Below, piece by piece: positions 10,901-23,451 of a stretch of DNA of 64,000 nt; within the stretch, counting starts at the first letter, position 1, and every line of letters begins with the position of its first letter. Source of the stretch: Trichodelitschia bisporula (taxonomy: Eukaryota; Ascomycota; Dothideomycetes; Phaeotrichales; Phaeotrichaceae); contig ML996690.1 in the NCBI GenBank assembly GCA_010356995.1, positions 1,481,813 through 1,545,812 of the forward strand. The letters are read 5' to 3'. Under the pieces are notes generated by a model. That model had not been told where the DNA came from and did not search any database. It worked only from the letters and a program-made list of their open reading frames with translations. The translations under genes and the position numbers were made by a program.

Positions 10901-11785
10901 ATTGCTACATCAAGGAAACGTTACGCAAGTGGGCGAAGATTGTATGTAAAATCGGTGGAGAGTGGCACTCTCGTATCATCTCTGGCGTTGGCGTCGTGCT
11001 GCGGGTGGGCTTTTTTTGCGGCTCCTTTGGTGGCGGGAGGAGGCTCGACAGGCTTTTAGCGGGCTACCTATGTTTACGGTAACATGCGCTTTTCGAGGTG
11101 GCTCGGATGTTTCAATATCAATTGCCTTGCCTTGCGGCACGTTTGAAAGAAGTTCGGACTGAGCTGAAGTGTACATACTTACCTCTACCAACTTCGAGTC
11201 GCTTGTTGCGTGCAGTACGGGTAGCCAAATGTGTAGGCGTGCGAGCTATCTGCTCAAGCCGGATATATTGAATGACACGTACATTCGTACTGGCCCTGGC
11301 GATGCAAATCTGGATGGAAGGTGAACGTGAGAGGCAAGGCCAGGTGTGCGACGGCTTCAATACCGTCCCACCGGCTGGGTCGCCCGACATCACGCCACCC
11401 TTTTCATCCTTGACGCTGCGATTCATGGGTTGCGTGCAAATAATTTGTTCCGACCTGGAGGTATTCCATTAACATGCAAGCGAAACGGTTTGTTCACCTA
11501 TGTGCCATGGTATCCCTTACGCAGACTAATAATGCGAATACTCATGGCTCATTCTATCCATTTTGCCATTTGGCTTGGCTATTTGTGCTGCAACGGCTGG
11601 CGAGGCCCTCCATGTTCACGACGCACTACATCTGCAGTGCAAGCTGTCACTGGGCAATTCACGCACTAGGATTTCACGACACCAAGTTCATCATCGCAGG
11701 CCATTTCGTGCATTCCTTGGTACTAAGCTCTATGATCTATACCGAACGCATCCAACAAAGGCCACACATAGCCAAAGCAACCAGC
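10901..11785. other. Intergenic region between ISU1 and REI1
   Basis: An 885-bp gap between the convergent genes ISU1 and REI1. Several short ORFs exist on both strands, but none shows a recognisable domain or codon pattern. It probably contains both 3' UTRs. Confidence 0.5.
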
Positions 11786-13467
11786 TCACTGGAGCAGATG
11801 GTCCTGACATCATTAGCAACACTCTCAAGCAAAATAACAGTTGTACTTACCCGGTAGTGCTTTTGCGAATTGCCCTTCAAGTCCGTTCGCCACTGTTGCT
11901 TCGCCTGCGCACGATCCTGTTGCTTCTTCGACCGCTTCTCCACGGCACGAACCTCGCGCTTCTTCGCCTCGCTAACCGATACCATGCCCAGACCGCCTTC
12001 GGCACGGCTAACGAGTTGTCGGCCGCGATCGTGCCCGCGCGGCGCTGGTTCCTCGTCGCTCTCTTCGTCACCTTCGGTCAGAGCAAGCTGGGCGCGCTCA
12101 TCGGGCGTCGGATAATTGTGCAGGTTCTGGCGGAAGTAGCGGTTTAGGCTGCGGTGGCCAGCGACGCGACCCGTCGGGAGATGCAGCTCAAACTCGTCAT
12201 GGTACACGGCATGAGGTGTGGGATGTGCGTGGCTGTGGTACCCGTCGACGCTCTGGTGGCGGCGATGTTGACCGTGGGAGTGGTGGGGGTGCGTCTTGAG
12301 CCGATCGCGAAGGCGCTCACGGTCCCCATCGCAATAGACTGGCCCCAGTTCTTCGGTTGGCACGTCAGAAACGGTGCTTGATGTTTCCCAGCCGGCGTCC
12401 TCGCCCTCCTGACCGCTCGACCCATCTTCGACCTTTGGCACCCGCTTCGCCCCCAGCTTGGCGCCCACACTCGGGGCTTCGTCCTCATCCTCCTCTGTCT
12501 CATAATCGTCGTCTGAGTACGTACTCCGGAAGTCGTAATACTCTCCAATCTCCAACTGCTCCTTCTGACTGTCGAAGGCAATCTTGCAATGGCTGAGGTC
12601 CCGCATATGCGTTTTAATCCCGCTCTCCGACCACTTCAACCGGTTGCAGTAAAGACATTGGTACTCCTCGTTGACCTTGCTGCTGAGATATGTGATCAAA
12701 CCCTCGGCATCAACGAGAAACTCGCGCTCCGGGATGAACATGCCGTGAACCTTCTGCATGTGGTCGAGGTTCTCCGCCAGTGAAGGCGATGAGACAGTGC
12801 AGAATAAGCACTCGAGAAGCGGATCGCGCATGACCGGAGGGGTCTGCGCCGTCTCAGTAGAAGCGCGCGATAAAGGATGTGGGGCCCGGTCGTCCGCAGC
12901 AGAATGGTGAGGCCGAGTGGGACGCCGTGACACCGGCTCGGGCGCATTCTCCAGCGTCGTATCCTTGAGATTCTTTGCAATCTGCGAAAACTCCTCTTCC
13001 TCTTCTTCCCCAATCGTGGCCCCCACCGGTGTTTTGTCCAAGGGCTCCCCAAGAGAGAAAGTCGAGCTTATGACGGAAGTGGCATCGTTGTCTTTCCGGG
13101 CCTTCTCTCCAGTGCGCATAACATTCAACCGGTGCTTCTGGCTAGCTTGGTGGTTGATGTATGTGTTTTCGCTGTAAAACTTCTTCTGACAGGCGTCACA
13201 CGTTTTTTCATATGCGGCGCGCACGGCAGTGGCGGCTGCGTTTGCTTTGCTCGCAAGGACCTTATCGGCAAAAACCTCAGATGAAAGGGGGGGAAGGGAT
13301 GCAACACGGCGCTTCAAATTATACCGGCTGGGCAGAATGAGTATTTGCTCCGAGTGTCAAACGGTGACTTACTGCCAATCACTCTGCATGTGCGTGCGCT
13401 GCAGCTCGCTAGACCGGAACGCAACCTGGCAGGTGTTGCAGGTGAAGGGATGAGCGTCGGGAGCCAT
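11786..13467 (-). CDS. REI1: Cytoplasmic 60S biogenesis zinc-finger protein (Rei1/ZNF622)
   Basis: Releases and recycles Arx1/Alb1 from pre-60S subunits in the cytoplasm. Exons are 13373-13467, 11851-13327 and 11786-11803, giving 529 residues. The N-terminus has a C2H2 finger (FTCNTCQVAF...HMQSDW) that continues over a 45-nt intron as HRYNLKRRVA, the family signature. A second finger is CDACQKKFYSENTYINH. Two more follow: CLFCTVSSPSLAENLDHM and CLYCNR. The central region is very acidic (DDYETEEDEDE). The C-terminus WRTDLKGNSQKHYR is conserved, and a final 6-codon exon encodes DHLLQ. Intron 2 has GTAAGT, a GCTAATG branch and GTCAG. It is longer than yeast Rei1 because of low-complexity linkers. 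Confidence 0.93.
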
Positions 13468-14221
13468 GATTAACGCTGTCCTTGAAGTTTTGGAGGAGAG
13501 TTGAACTTTGGAAGCGAGAAAGGCAGTGGAGGGGCACACACTTGGCGGAGGGCGTGCGGGGGGGTCTTGCACGCTAAATAGGCGTGGTATAGCGCTTCGG
13601 GAATCTTGAATAAGCCGAACAAGAGAGTGGGAGAGAGTGTCTATTTCCGGTGGGCTTCAGAAAAAGAGGGCTGGCAACAGATGGCGATAAGCAGTGGGTT
13701 TGAAATCGGGGGTGAGGAGGCAAAGTTCGATATGAAGGTGAAATAAGCTGGACGATTCGAGGGCAAATGGCGGTTGAAATGAAATGACGTGGGTGGTTTG
13801 TCAGCCTTCACGGTCAATCGTTGTTCCGAGCTGCAGGTGCAAGCACCAGTGGCGCCGTGGCTTTTGAGCCCGACTCATTATTCCCAGTCAGCATAGCGAT
13901 CTCTTTATAAACACAGAACCACACTTGAAAGGTTGCCAGCCTGCAGGTAAGCAGATGGAAACGGTGTTTTTTGAGGTGTTTATTGATCCTAACTCAATAT
14001 CAAGAAGTGACACATGCTCCTCCGAGTACATCCGTACGGTACATTCGTACTGTAGGCGCCTTTGACGCCACAGCAAAACCCCCCAACACCCAGTTCGAAT
14101 CAAGGTAGCATCTGAAATCACGCCGTACTATCGTACATGTTTCCTACCCACTGCCTCCTCACAACAAGTCTCAACCCCGCTGATCCATCGCTTGTTGCGC
14201 TCCTGTGCCCTCCATACGCTG

Positions 14222-16000
14222 CTATCGGCCTGGTGTGTGGACACTTGAGGCGTTGTGATCCAGGTTGGGTCGGCGGTTGTACGTGCCAGCCTCTGGATCG
14301 AGCACCAGACTTGACCTGCGCCTCGAGAAGCTCTGCCTCCGTGAGCCATATACGTTCGGTAAGGACGCAATGTGGTGCGTTGGCGTGACCGAGCGAGCCT
14401 TGTTGAGCTGTTCGGCGAACTTTGAGCGGGCGCGTAGCTGAGGGCCTCTCTTGTAGATGACATACACCGCCAGGACCAGCACGAAGGCGATGCAAAACAG
14501 GATTGTCGATGCATCTTCGAGGTGACGGCTCCCGCCGATGTTACGGTAAAAGGGCATCGCCGGGAGGGTGAGCACGCCGGCCAGAAAGTCGCGCGACCAA
14601 CCATTCCCGCCTGTAGCAGAGGCAGAGTACGGTCCATATGCTGCGATCATGTAATCGATTGTGGCCATGTAGATGGAATAATTGGCAATGCCGATGAGCG
14701 TGGCAAAGACCATGGTGCCGATCCAGTGAACGGGTGGCCCGAGACTCGTCCATGCGAAGCCGATGAGTCCAATGGGCAACAATGGAGCTGTCCATAGAAG
14801 CCACCACAACCGGGACTCGTATTGGATTCTTTCGTCATTTGGAAACTCGCGCCTCTGGCGGATGTTGCGCTTGATGGCCGGAATGAAGGAGAGCCAGCCG
14901 ATGAAGTATCCCAGCATGATGGGGATGAAAGCGAGGCCAATGGTGGCGGCGTCGAAGCCCCACTGCTCATACACCAAGGCAAACGAGTTTAGGAAAATGA
15001 AAATCAGCGCATCGCTGAAGCCGGATAGCAATGACAGAGCCAAGACGATAGGCTCTGTCAAAAACATGCGAAATGGGCGAATGAAGGTCACGAGGATCTC
15101 GCGCAGGTTGATGCGCTCCCGCAAAGGTGTCATTTCGTTCGGCCCGTAGACGTTGGGGTCCACGCCTGTTGCTCGTCGCTTTTTGGCGATGCGGTCCATC
15201 ATGATTGTGCTTCGGGTTTCCGGGACGAAAACGAGATGAAGAAGCTGAACAAAGCCGCCAAAAATGAGCTGAACCCAAATGCACCACCGCCAGTCAAGGT
15301 ATTTCTCGATGAAACCGCCGACAATCGGGCCGAGAGCCGAACCGCCCACAGAGGAGAAGACGATATAGGCCACGGCGTACTGCTGGTCGTCCGCGTCCCA
15401 CATGTCGGCGATCATCCCGAGTGTGACGGAACCGCCAGCTGAACTAAGTCCGCCCAAGAATCGACCCACCAGAACGCTGCCGAAGTTGGGTGCCAGGGCA
15501 ACCGGGAGTTGCCAAATGTTGACGAGCATCAGACTGGCCTGGAGGATCCACTTGCGGCCGACCTCTTCACTCCAAGGCGCCCAAAGCTCGCAGCCGAAGG
15601 CATATGCCACAAGAAATATCATGGCACCACACCGGGCCGCTTGAAGGCTCACGTCGAATTCATTGGAGACGCCCGGGACGGCGTTGAAGTATAGAGAGGC
15701 GTTGAAATTCATGGAGACCTGAATCCAGAAGATTATTGTCATGATGGACCACTTCTTCCTCGGCGAAAAACCGAATCCAAGTTCGTTTATGCAATCACTC
15801 TCGCGGAGCTCATACTTTTCCTCCATCCCAGTCAGTCCGGATAAGTGTGGTGCATCCTCAAGCCGTTGCAGGCTGTTGGAATTCGTCAACCGGCGGTTCT
15901 TTTCGTCGAGGGCCAGTTTGGCCTCTTCGTCGGCGATGCGCTTTTGTTCAACAGCATGCTGATTGGGCATGGGGTCAGCGTACGACATTTTGATTGGCAA
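14222..16000 (-). CDS. MFS transporter, DHA1-like
   Basis: Intronless 592-residue membrane transporter of the major facilitator superfamily. About 12 hydrophobic segments lie in two groups of six. Between TM2 and TM3 is the loop APWSEEVGRK, equivalent to the MFS motif A. TM5 carries GGSALGPIVGGFIEKYLDWRW, followed by an FVPETR motif, both typical of fungal DHA1 drug/polyamine-type exporters. A long cytosolic loop separates the halves (about 290-330), and both termini are hydrophilic. The C-terminus is basic and Ser/Arg-rich. Translation could start at 16000 or four codons later (MSYADP). The substrate cannot be read from sequence. Confidence 0.9.
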   Translation of the reverse strand: MPIKMSYADPMPNQHAVEQKRIADEEAKLALDEKNRRLTNSNSLQRLEDAPHLSGLTGMEEKYELRESDCINELGFGFSPRKKWSIMTIIFWIQVSMNFNASLYFNAVPGVSNEFDVSLQAARCGAMIFLVAYAFGCELWAPWSEEVGRKWILQASLMLVNIWQLPVALAPNFGSVLVGRFLGGLSSAGGSVTLGMIADMWDADDQQYAVAYIVFSSVGGSALGPIVGGFIEKYLDWRWCIWVQLIFGGFVQLLHLVFVPETRSTIMMDRIAKKRRATGVDPNVYGPNEMTPLRERINLREILVTFIRPFRMFLTEPIVLALSLLSGFSDALIFIFLNSFALVYEQWGFDAATIGLAFIPIMLGYFIGWLSFIPAIKRNIRQRREFPNDERIQYESRLWWLLWTAPLLPIGLIGFAWTSLGPPVHWIGTMVFATLIGIANYSIYMATIDYMIAAYGPYSASATGGNGWSRDFLAGVLTLPAMPFYRNIGGSRHLEDASTILFCIAFVLVLAVYVIYKRGPQLRARSKFAEQLNKARSVTPTHHIASLPNVYGSRRQSFSRRRSSLVLDPEAGTYNRRPNLDHNASSVHTPGR

Positions 16001-18846
16001 CTGAGTGAGGCACCAAGGAACTTGATAGTGATAAGGTAAAGGAGGTGGAAGAACGGCTTGAGCCTAGAGGCCAGAGAAGTCGAGTGTTGGAAAGGAAATG
16101 GCCTGATGGATACTTGATCAGTCACGTTGGGGTGAGTCCAAAGAATTTCTGAAGTCGGACAGGTTTGGAGAAAATGTGGTGCAGTTCAAGGAGGGAAGGA
16201 TGAGCTCTCTCTTATAGGAATGCAGAAGAGGACAGGTCACGATGCAAAAGGCATTGGGTCCTGGAGGTGCGCGTTCAGCGACGTCACCCCGCTAACCGCT
16301 CCAGTCTGGGTCGACAGCCAGTTCAACCCACAAAGTGGCAACCAAATGGGGTTGGAATACTCCGGGGGACGAATAGGTCAAGCGTTTTCAAAAGCTTGAC
16401 CTACCGCTAATGTAGCAGTGGAGCCATCTGGAATGCAAAATGGCATTAGTCCCTAGGAACAGAGAAGAGCCTGGTCGAAGGCCTGAGGTGCGGAGGACTT
16501 GCTCTGAAGTTTGGGAGACTAGGACTGACCCGTCCCAGACCACAGCAAGCTCAGGCTATCGGAGGGTTTACATGATGGTCCAGAAGGGAGAGTGCAGGAA
16601 GCACCGGGCAGTGAGTGAATACACTGCCATGATGCCGTGGGAAATGCAGAGCCGACAGAAAGGGAGTGAAATGGGCAAGCTCTGTAAGACTTTTTTTTAA
16701 CACCGGCAGTTCCGACTTCATGATACTCTTGGGGATGGCTGTGCTGCGATGTGGCTTGATGTCGTTGAGTTGGTGTGGTTTTGCCGACAGCGCGTGAAGA
16801 CAAGCTTTGTGGCGTCGGCGGCGGTTTGGTACCAATGACGGAAGATGAAGGCAAGATCGGCCAATGGAAGTTAGGTGGCTTTTGGGCCAGCCCTAGGAAA
16901 TTCCATCAGGCTGAATAATGGCGCCAGGGGCGTCATAGGCAAAAAAAGTTGCGGCCGCCCTGGCTGCGATGTCTTGCCGACGGGGGCGGCCACGAGATTT
17001 TCCCGGCGGACCTTGGTACCTGAGGCGAGCAGTGACAGCATGGCTTCCATTAAAAAGTTAGTCGGCTGCCTCTAGAACTAGACGCCAGCAGGTCATATGG
17101 CCTCTCAACCACTGCTCCTTCCCCGCCTACAACTGGAGATCTAACCCTGAGAGGGACAGTCTTGCTGAGCGGAGCCCTGTTCTGAATTCACCGCGCCCCA
17201 TAAGCTTCAGAATGGAGTACTCTCCCGTCGCGGAGCATCTGCAGGCGATGGTATTGGGTCTGGCAACATCAGGATGTGGCGGTGGCAGCCACAGGGGATA
17301 TCTGGTAATGCGTTGAACCCCTTTGTAACCCTCGACACGGTGTCCAACAAACACACTGCGAGGAGCACAATCTCTCAAAAGGACTTCCTCGAAGTGTGAG
17401 CAATTCAGCCGATGTCATCCGGCCTGGTCATCACTCTGACACCAAGTCTAGACCCCCGGGCCGCATCGTGAAGTCAAAGGTCTCTCCTGCCCTGCCATCC
17501 TCCCCCGGTTCCCCATAATGGTGGTCATGGGACCAACTTGCCAGACCCAAGTTCACGATTTCTGAGCCAAAGACTTGAATAGTGGTGTTGATGACGGATG
17601 CGTCGGCTAGTCCTAACCCCCTTTTGCCGACCGCAGCCGCTGTTGCAGAAATCGCCTTTTCAAGAAGACGAAAGGCTTTCAATATCGGACATTCCTCCAG
17701 ATCAAGTTGTTTTCTTCTGCACGGTGGTCCTTCGGCTATACCACTCCATGGCCCTCACGGTCATGGAGAATGCGGAGAGATCAGATCTGGGGAAGTGTCC
17801 CTGTGTAGATACTGGAGTTGGCTGATGTCATGGAGTTGAAGAGATGATTGGTGAACCGGATGAAGTATCGGGACCCGCGGGGAACCGTCTAGTGGGCACC
17901 GGTGGGTCGGCGACTCCGCCCCTCCGCTCCCCGCGTAGGTACTACGGTAGTAACATAGTACTACAGTACTACGTACTCCAGTCCGAGCTGGCCTGCATAG
18001 CCAAATGTGATGCACGCGTTCTGTGACAAATCCTACCTCTGTTGTATCTCAACTGTATTGATGGAGCGGTAAGAGTAGCGGAGTTATTGAAGGAGTATTG
18101 AGGTTAGAGCGGCAGGGGCACTCGCATCCTACCTAGAGTGGGAAGTCTCCTCTGAAGGTGTGTTCACATCACTTGCTTAGGGCTATGCGGAGGATTCGGT
18201 TTATCTTTATCTTTCACTCTTTGTACCCATACTGTGGTACATCAAACACGACACTACATACACCAACACCAATCTCACACGTCTTCGTCTTCACTCTCCT
18301 CACTTTGTGCTCGATTCGCTCGATAAACTGAGGCAGTTCTTCCCTTCAACAAGAGACATTTGGGGATAGCTTCACTGTGTTGCCGCAGCCATGCTGTTTC
18401 GACTCCCGTATCTTCCATTTGACGTCCATGGTCGGCATATATCCCTGCAAGCGTCTTGACAAGGCCCTAACTTCTTGTGAATGGCGGACTTCCCTTGACG
18501 ACTAGCTGGCGGCACTGTTGTTGAGTCTTCTCTTGGACTTCTATAATCAAGCCCATGCTCGGCGCACATTTGACAGTGTCGAAAAAATGCTGCAAGGAAA
18601 GTAGTATAATGATGGCAGGAGCGCAGATGATACATGAAACCATAGAGAGACTACTTAAAGGTCATGCCGAGATGCCAGAGGGTCTTTGCCTAGATGGTGA
18701 TCATTCAACTGAACCCTCAACCACTGTAAACCACGACAGCAGAATGCAAGACGCCATAGGACGTAGGACGGTCCAGCATGATGAGGCATGTTGAGTCAAA
18801 GGTAATATGAAATCCTTCAAGTACAAAGAGTGGAGTATTGGCCATT
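16001..18846. other. Gene-poor region of 2.8 kb
   Basis: Upstream of the MFS gene and beyond the ARO2 3' end. Only short unsupported ORFs occur on both strands, with no domain, tRNA or conserved block recognised. It contains one copy of a short palindromic repeat family at 16924-17016. A stretch at 17940-17980 is built of tACtACgGTAGTA-like short inverted units. Confidence 0.5.
16924..17016. repeat. Short palindromic MITE-like element, copy 1
   Basis: About 93 bp with imperfect inverted arms. The inner arms are GCGGCCGCCC (16951-16960) and GGGGGCGGCC (16982-16991), each bordered outward by an A/T run (AAAAAAAGTT and GAGATTTTCC). The outer ends are CCAGGGG and CCTTGG. Similar arms occur in copies near 24.5, 44.7 and 57.5 kb. 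Confidence 0.5.
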
Positions 18847-20107
18847 CTATACGTTTGCCACCAACCGCCGCATTCCTATCCGTGCCTGCTGCGCCATCAT
18901 TGCATCCATAAGCACCAGTGCCGCCATGGCCTCAACAATCGGCACTGCACGGGGTACAACGCAAGGGTCATGTCGTCCCTTGGCCTCAAGAACCCCTTCC
19001 TCTTCGTCGTACGTAGTAGTTGCCTGAGCCTGGCCGATTGTGGCCGGAGGCTTGAACCCCACTGTGAAATAGATATGCGCTCCATTCGATATTCCGCCTT
19101 GAATGCCACCTGAGTTGTTCGTCTTGGTGGTCAATCGCGGCCGAGGGATCTTACTCTCCACTTCCGCCAGCCCGGTTGCTGACGGCGCCACGGGCGTTGC
19201 CTTGATGAACGGGTCATTGTGAATGGACCCAGGCATGCGGCAACCGCCGAACCCAGATCCAATCTCAAAGGCTTTTGTGGCGGGTATACTGAGCATGGCA
19301 TGGGCGAGCATGGCCTCCAACTTGTCGAAGCACGGCTCACCGAGCCCGGAAGGCACGTTGCGGATCACACAGGTTAGTGTACCGCCGATGCTGTCTTCGC
19401 GCGCCTTGAAGTCGGATATCAAATCCTCCATGCGAGCGGACGCCTCGGCATTGGGGCAGCGTACGGGTGCAAAGGAATCAACCTTCTCGCGCGAAATGGT
19501 CTCAAGAAGAGACAAAAATTCGGGGTTTGTCGACGGGGACGGGTGAATTGCCGTAGGAGGAAAAAGGTATTCATCGCCGATGGACGTAACAAAAGCCACA
19601 ATCTCGACGCCCGCACTCAACTTGAGACACTTCTCCGCAATCGCACCGGCGGCCACACGCCCAATGGTCTCTCGCGCGCTAGATCGGCCGCCGCCGCTGC
19701 TGGCGCGGATGCCATACTTCTCCTGGTACGTGAGATCGGCGTGGCTGGGCCGTGGGAACTTGTCCATGGTAGAGTTACCGTAGTCCTTGGGCCGCTGATT
19801 TTCATTCATGATGCGCATGGCAATGGGCGTACCGAGGGTGAGGCCGCGCTCCGTGCCGGATTGGATCTCGACGCGGTCCTTTTCATCGCGCGGTGTAGTG
19901 ATGGCGCTCTGGCCTGGTCGACGGCGTGTGAGTTGGGGCTGGATATCGGCGGCAGAGAGCTCGAGGCAGGGGGGTACTCCATCGACAATGACGCCGACGC
20001 TGAGGCAGTGTGACTCGCCATAACTGGCACGGTTAGCAGGAGAAGTGGAGGGCAGGAGGCGGCGAGTTGTACGTGTGTACTTTGAAATAGTGGCCGAATG
20101 TGGACAT
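18847..20107 (-). CDS. ARO2: Chorismate synthase
   Basis: Makes chorismate from EPSP, the last step of the shikimate pathway. Exons are 20073-20107 and 18847-20023, giving 403 residues. The first exon encodes [11 protein letters not shown], and a 49-nt intron (GTACAAC to CCAG) splits the T of T-YGESHC. Chorismate synthase signatures are present: [49 protein letters not shown], the [11 protein letters not shown] signature, [13 protein letters not shown] and [13 protein letters not shown]. An added flavin reductase activity is known for fungal Aro2, but the sequence alone cannot confirm it. No TGACTC box was found in its 5' region, unlike LEU4, LYS9 and LYS1. Confidence 0.95.
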
Positions 20108-20514
20108 AGCTGCGGCAGGTCCTTGGTCGAGTGATGATCTCTGAGGTGAAGTAGGGGGCTTTGTGGCTGGCGATTGAGGTTGATAAATATGTTACGCCTG
20201 AGCTCTACCCCACAGTCACAACTCACAGCTTTTCGAATGTTTTACAGGGATGGTTTCGCGGTTGGTAGGTGGCGGGGGAGGTGACGGGGCAATCTCCGTT
20301 CCGATATCGGCACGGAGTGACGGGGATCTCTCCCGCAGAGACCACTGACATCACTCCCTCCTGACAACGACACCAACAACAACAACATCATCACGCTCTC
20401 GTTGTTCACATTACGGCGTTGTCGGCTCACAGATTTCCACGCTGTTAATTGAGTTCTCACTTTGATCCTCTGGGCACGCTTCGGCTGTCCTCAAAGCAAA
20501 CGAATGCCACTACG

Positions 20515-21718
20515 CTACAGGATCACTACTGGCCTCCCCGGCGGCTGCACCGGTAGGTTCTCATACTGCTGAATCCCCTTCTGAATAGCCGGCAAGCCAT
20601 GACCCACCACCATGGGCTCTGGTACTGGCCGAAGCGCCCCACTCTTCAATGCATGGGGTATATACTCTCCCCAAATAACTTTCGTCACCTCCGGATCCAG
20701 CTGCGCCATGTGTACCGCCGAACCTAGTTGTCGTCCGTCAGTTGTATCTCGATGCGCGCCACGGGGATACCTACACCACGTTGCCTTGACCTTTTTGGGC
20801 AGGCCCGCAGGCGGCACCAGAGTGGTAACCACAACGCCGCCATCAAACTCGTCTGCTACTTCGGCGCAAAACCGCACAGTTTCCGGGCTACTGATAGGAT
20901 CGTAACAGCCAAAGAAGCCACCGTACTTCTGAATCGCTTCCACAGACTCCGAAATCTTGGCCTCGCTCTCGCTATCCACGCATTCCCTAGCGCCTAGTCT
21001 CTCCACGTAGGCAAAATCCTTCTTCGGGACCACGGCCACAACCGTCATCCCGGAAGCGCTCGCCAGCTGTGTAACCGCCGAACCAACCATGGACGACGCT
21101 CCGTTTACGAGCAGTACATGGTTCGTCGGCGATGGGTCCTCCGTCGGTAATGGGAGCCCCAGAAACTCATTCATATACAGCCCTGCTGCGGCTGTGGTAA
21201 GTGCGAACGGCAGCACCACCGCGCGCTCCAACGGCATCGACGTCGGGACGTGCGCGGATAGCGCGGCCGGGACTTGCGTGTACAGCTGGAAACCTCCATT
21301 GGCAGGATTTCCGGTGCAGAGGCTCTGCCCGGTGCTACGGATTGAGATGAGATCGAATGCCGCAAGCTGGGAGACGGGAGCTTACGCAATGACCCGGTCA
21401 CCTTCCTTGAATCGCCCTTCCACCTCGGAGCCAACGGCATGCACCGTGCCGGCTATGTCGCCGCCGAGTATATTCGGATATTGCTCGATTTTGACGCAGT
21501 CCGATTTGGATACGCAAACGATTGCACCACTCTGCGCTGCTCAACAGCCATACCCTAAGTTTTGGGGACCTTACGTGAACTGCGCTGTCTAGGGACGTTA
21601 CACCCACAGCTGCCGTTTTGATGACGATATCAGTCGGGCCTGGCTGGGGCATTGGAGCTTCATCGACGACGAGCGGTTCGGCGGATGTGTTCATAACCCA
21701 GGCTGCTTGGTTGGTCAT
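20515..21718 (-). CDS. Zinc-independent MDR oxidoreductase (quinone reductase/enoyl reductase-like)
   Basis: Medium-chain dehydrogenase/reductase of about 352 residues, NAD(P)H-dependent by family. Proposed exons are 21575-21718, 21386-21531, 20775-21334 and 20515-20723. The N-terminal GroES-like domain begins MTNQAAWVMN and includes YPNILGGDIAGTVHAVGSEV. The Rossmann domain has the motif VNGASSMVGSAVTQLA. The C-terminus ends in EPMVVGHGLPAIQKG. The structural zinc cysteine cluster is absent, as in quinone oxidoreductases and trans-enoyl reductases. The last intron (20724-20774) is 51 nt and stop-free, so it is less certain; splicing it restores the usual spacing. The gene is divergent from FCF1. 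The substrate is unknown. Confidence 0.8.
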
Positions 21719-22486
21719 TGTGTCGTAGGCGGCGAGGAGAAGGGGCAATTGCGTGGGGAGTTTAGTCTACAAAGTAGAGAATATCTCGTCTTCAAATGCG
21801 GAAGTGCTGGAACGACGGACGCAGTCACCCGATCTTCCCCTCACGGAGCATGATGCAAATGCGGGGAATGTATTTTGGCAGTGAGATCATGCGTTGAAGA
21901 ACAGACTACCGGAGGTTGGGCCCGGGACCCTAGGTTCAACCGTTCGCACCCAGATTGATCTACTTACAAAGAGAAAGCTCTACCCTACCGGTATGCGAGC
22001 TCACCATGGAGAATAGCTCGCTCGTCCTAGAAGTGTGATTGAGCCAGGACTGTCAAGGCCTGCGGGAACCACGCCACAACTCGTAAAGGCACGCGACTCT
22101 CTACTAGGTATGGTATGAGAGAACAATCCTGCGACTTCGGTAAATGCCGAAAGGTCTCACCACCATCTGCAGGATTTTTATTCGGAATGGATCGTTATCA
22201 GCTCACCTGAGTTGCAAGTGCGGGGCATGACGGCGCAGGGTGGAGCGAAGTAAATTAGCAGCCTTCGGTACCTTACCGTACTGCGGAATGTACGGTATCA
22301 TGGGGAAGTGACGCTTCCGCGCGGTTGAAGCCTTCGATTCATCCCCGCGTGGCTGAGCCTTCGCCTGCGCCACTTGGGCGGTGTCCGCTGATTGGGTGCT
22401 TGCGGACGTTGACGCCACCGAAATATCCGCAGGCCAAACTTGAACATTTGCCATCCCCACAGTCGAGGACATTCCGTACATCTGCC
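21719..22486. promoter_or_regulatory. Divergent upstream region of the MDR gene and FCF1
   Basis: A 768-bp region holding the 5' sides of both genes. No conserved ORF or recognised operator was found. Confidence 0.4.
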
Positions 22487-23172
22487 ATGTCCCGCGTCAA
22501 GAAAACGAGAAAGTTCGCGACGGTTAAGCGCCTTATTGGGCAGCGAGACGCTCGCCTGTACGTTTGCTCTCGGACTGCTTGCCGATGAAGCCGTTCCCGC
22601 TGACTGTGTGTAGCAAGAAGAACCAGCTCATCAACGCCGCCAAAGACGCGAAGCCCCAAACCGACGATGTTGTTCGCGAAGTGTACGTTTCTGCTTCCTG
22701 TAGGAAACATGACGCTAACTCGTCTAGCCCCCAAGTCTCCGCCTCGCTCTTCTTCCAATACAACACGGCGCTCAAACCGCCCTACTCCGTCCTCATCGAC
22801 ACCAATTTCCTCTCTCACACGGTGCAGAGGAAACTTGACATGCTCGAGGCCATGATGTCGTGCCTGTACGCTGAGTGTCGCCCCGTCATCACATCCTGCG
22901 TCATGGCGGAGTTGGAGAAGCTGGGGCCGAAGTACCGTATCGCGCTACGCATAGCCAAAGACGAGCGGTGGGAGCGGCTTGAGTGCGACCACAAGGGCGT
23001 GTACGCTGACGACTGCATCGTCGATCGCGTCATGAAGCACAAGGTGTACATTGTGGCGACCAACGATCGTGATCTCAAGCGCCGCGTTCGCAAGGTACCG
23101 GGTGTGCCGATCATGAGTGTCGCACGCGGCAAGTACGTGATTGAGCGGCTACCGGATGCGCCGGAGAAGTAG
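22487..23172 (+). CDS. FCF1: rRNA-processing PIN-domain protein Fcf1
   Basis: Nucleolar SSU processome component needed for early 18S rRNA cleavages. Exons are 22487-22557, 22614-22682 and 22728-23172, giving 194 residues against 189 in yeast. The start MSRVKKTRKFATVKR is family-typical. Intron 1 (GTACGT to GTAG) joins DARL to KKNQLIN. Intron 2 (45 nt, no stop) joins REV to PQVSASLFFQYNTAL. The PIN domain follows with acidic residues at VLIDTNFL, MAELEKLG, DDCIVDR and IVATNDRDLKRR. The protein ends in MSVARGKYVIERLPDA. It is one of the most conserved genes in the window, and the model is secure. Confidence 0.95.
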
Positions 23173-23451
23173 GCGAGGGCTATTGTGGTGAGGAGTATTT
23201 GGGCGTTACGGTTGAAAAAATCCATATACCCTGTGCGCTGGACAGCGACTCCCGTCTGGGGTGGTTTCCTGGGGATCAGCGCAATCTGCAAGAGGCTTAA
23301 CACGCATAGCAGTGTTACTGAGACAAGCACAAAAGCTCGTCATGCACGTCAGTAGAATTTGCAGCAACGATTTGGTCGGTGAATTTTTATCGCTGAGAAA
23401 ACTAAGCAATCCATGCTTTTCGCAACTCCTCAACACCATGATATCCAAAGC

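Noticed and set aside
14088-14106. tRNA T-arm-like GTTCGAATC
   Set aside because: The flanking bases do not pair as a T-stem and no D-arm or acceptor stem fits.
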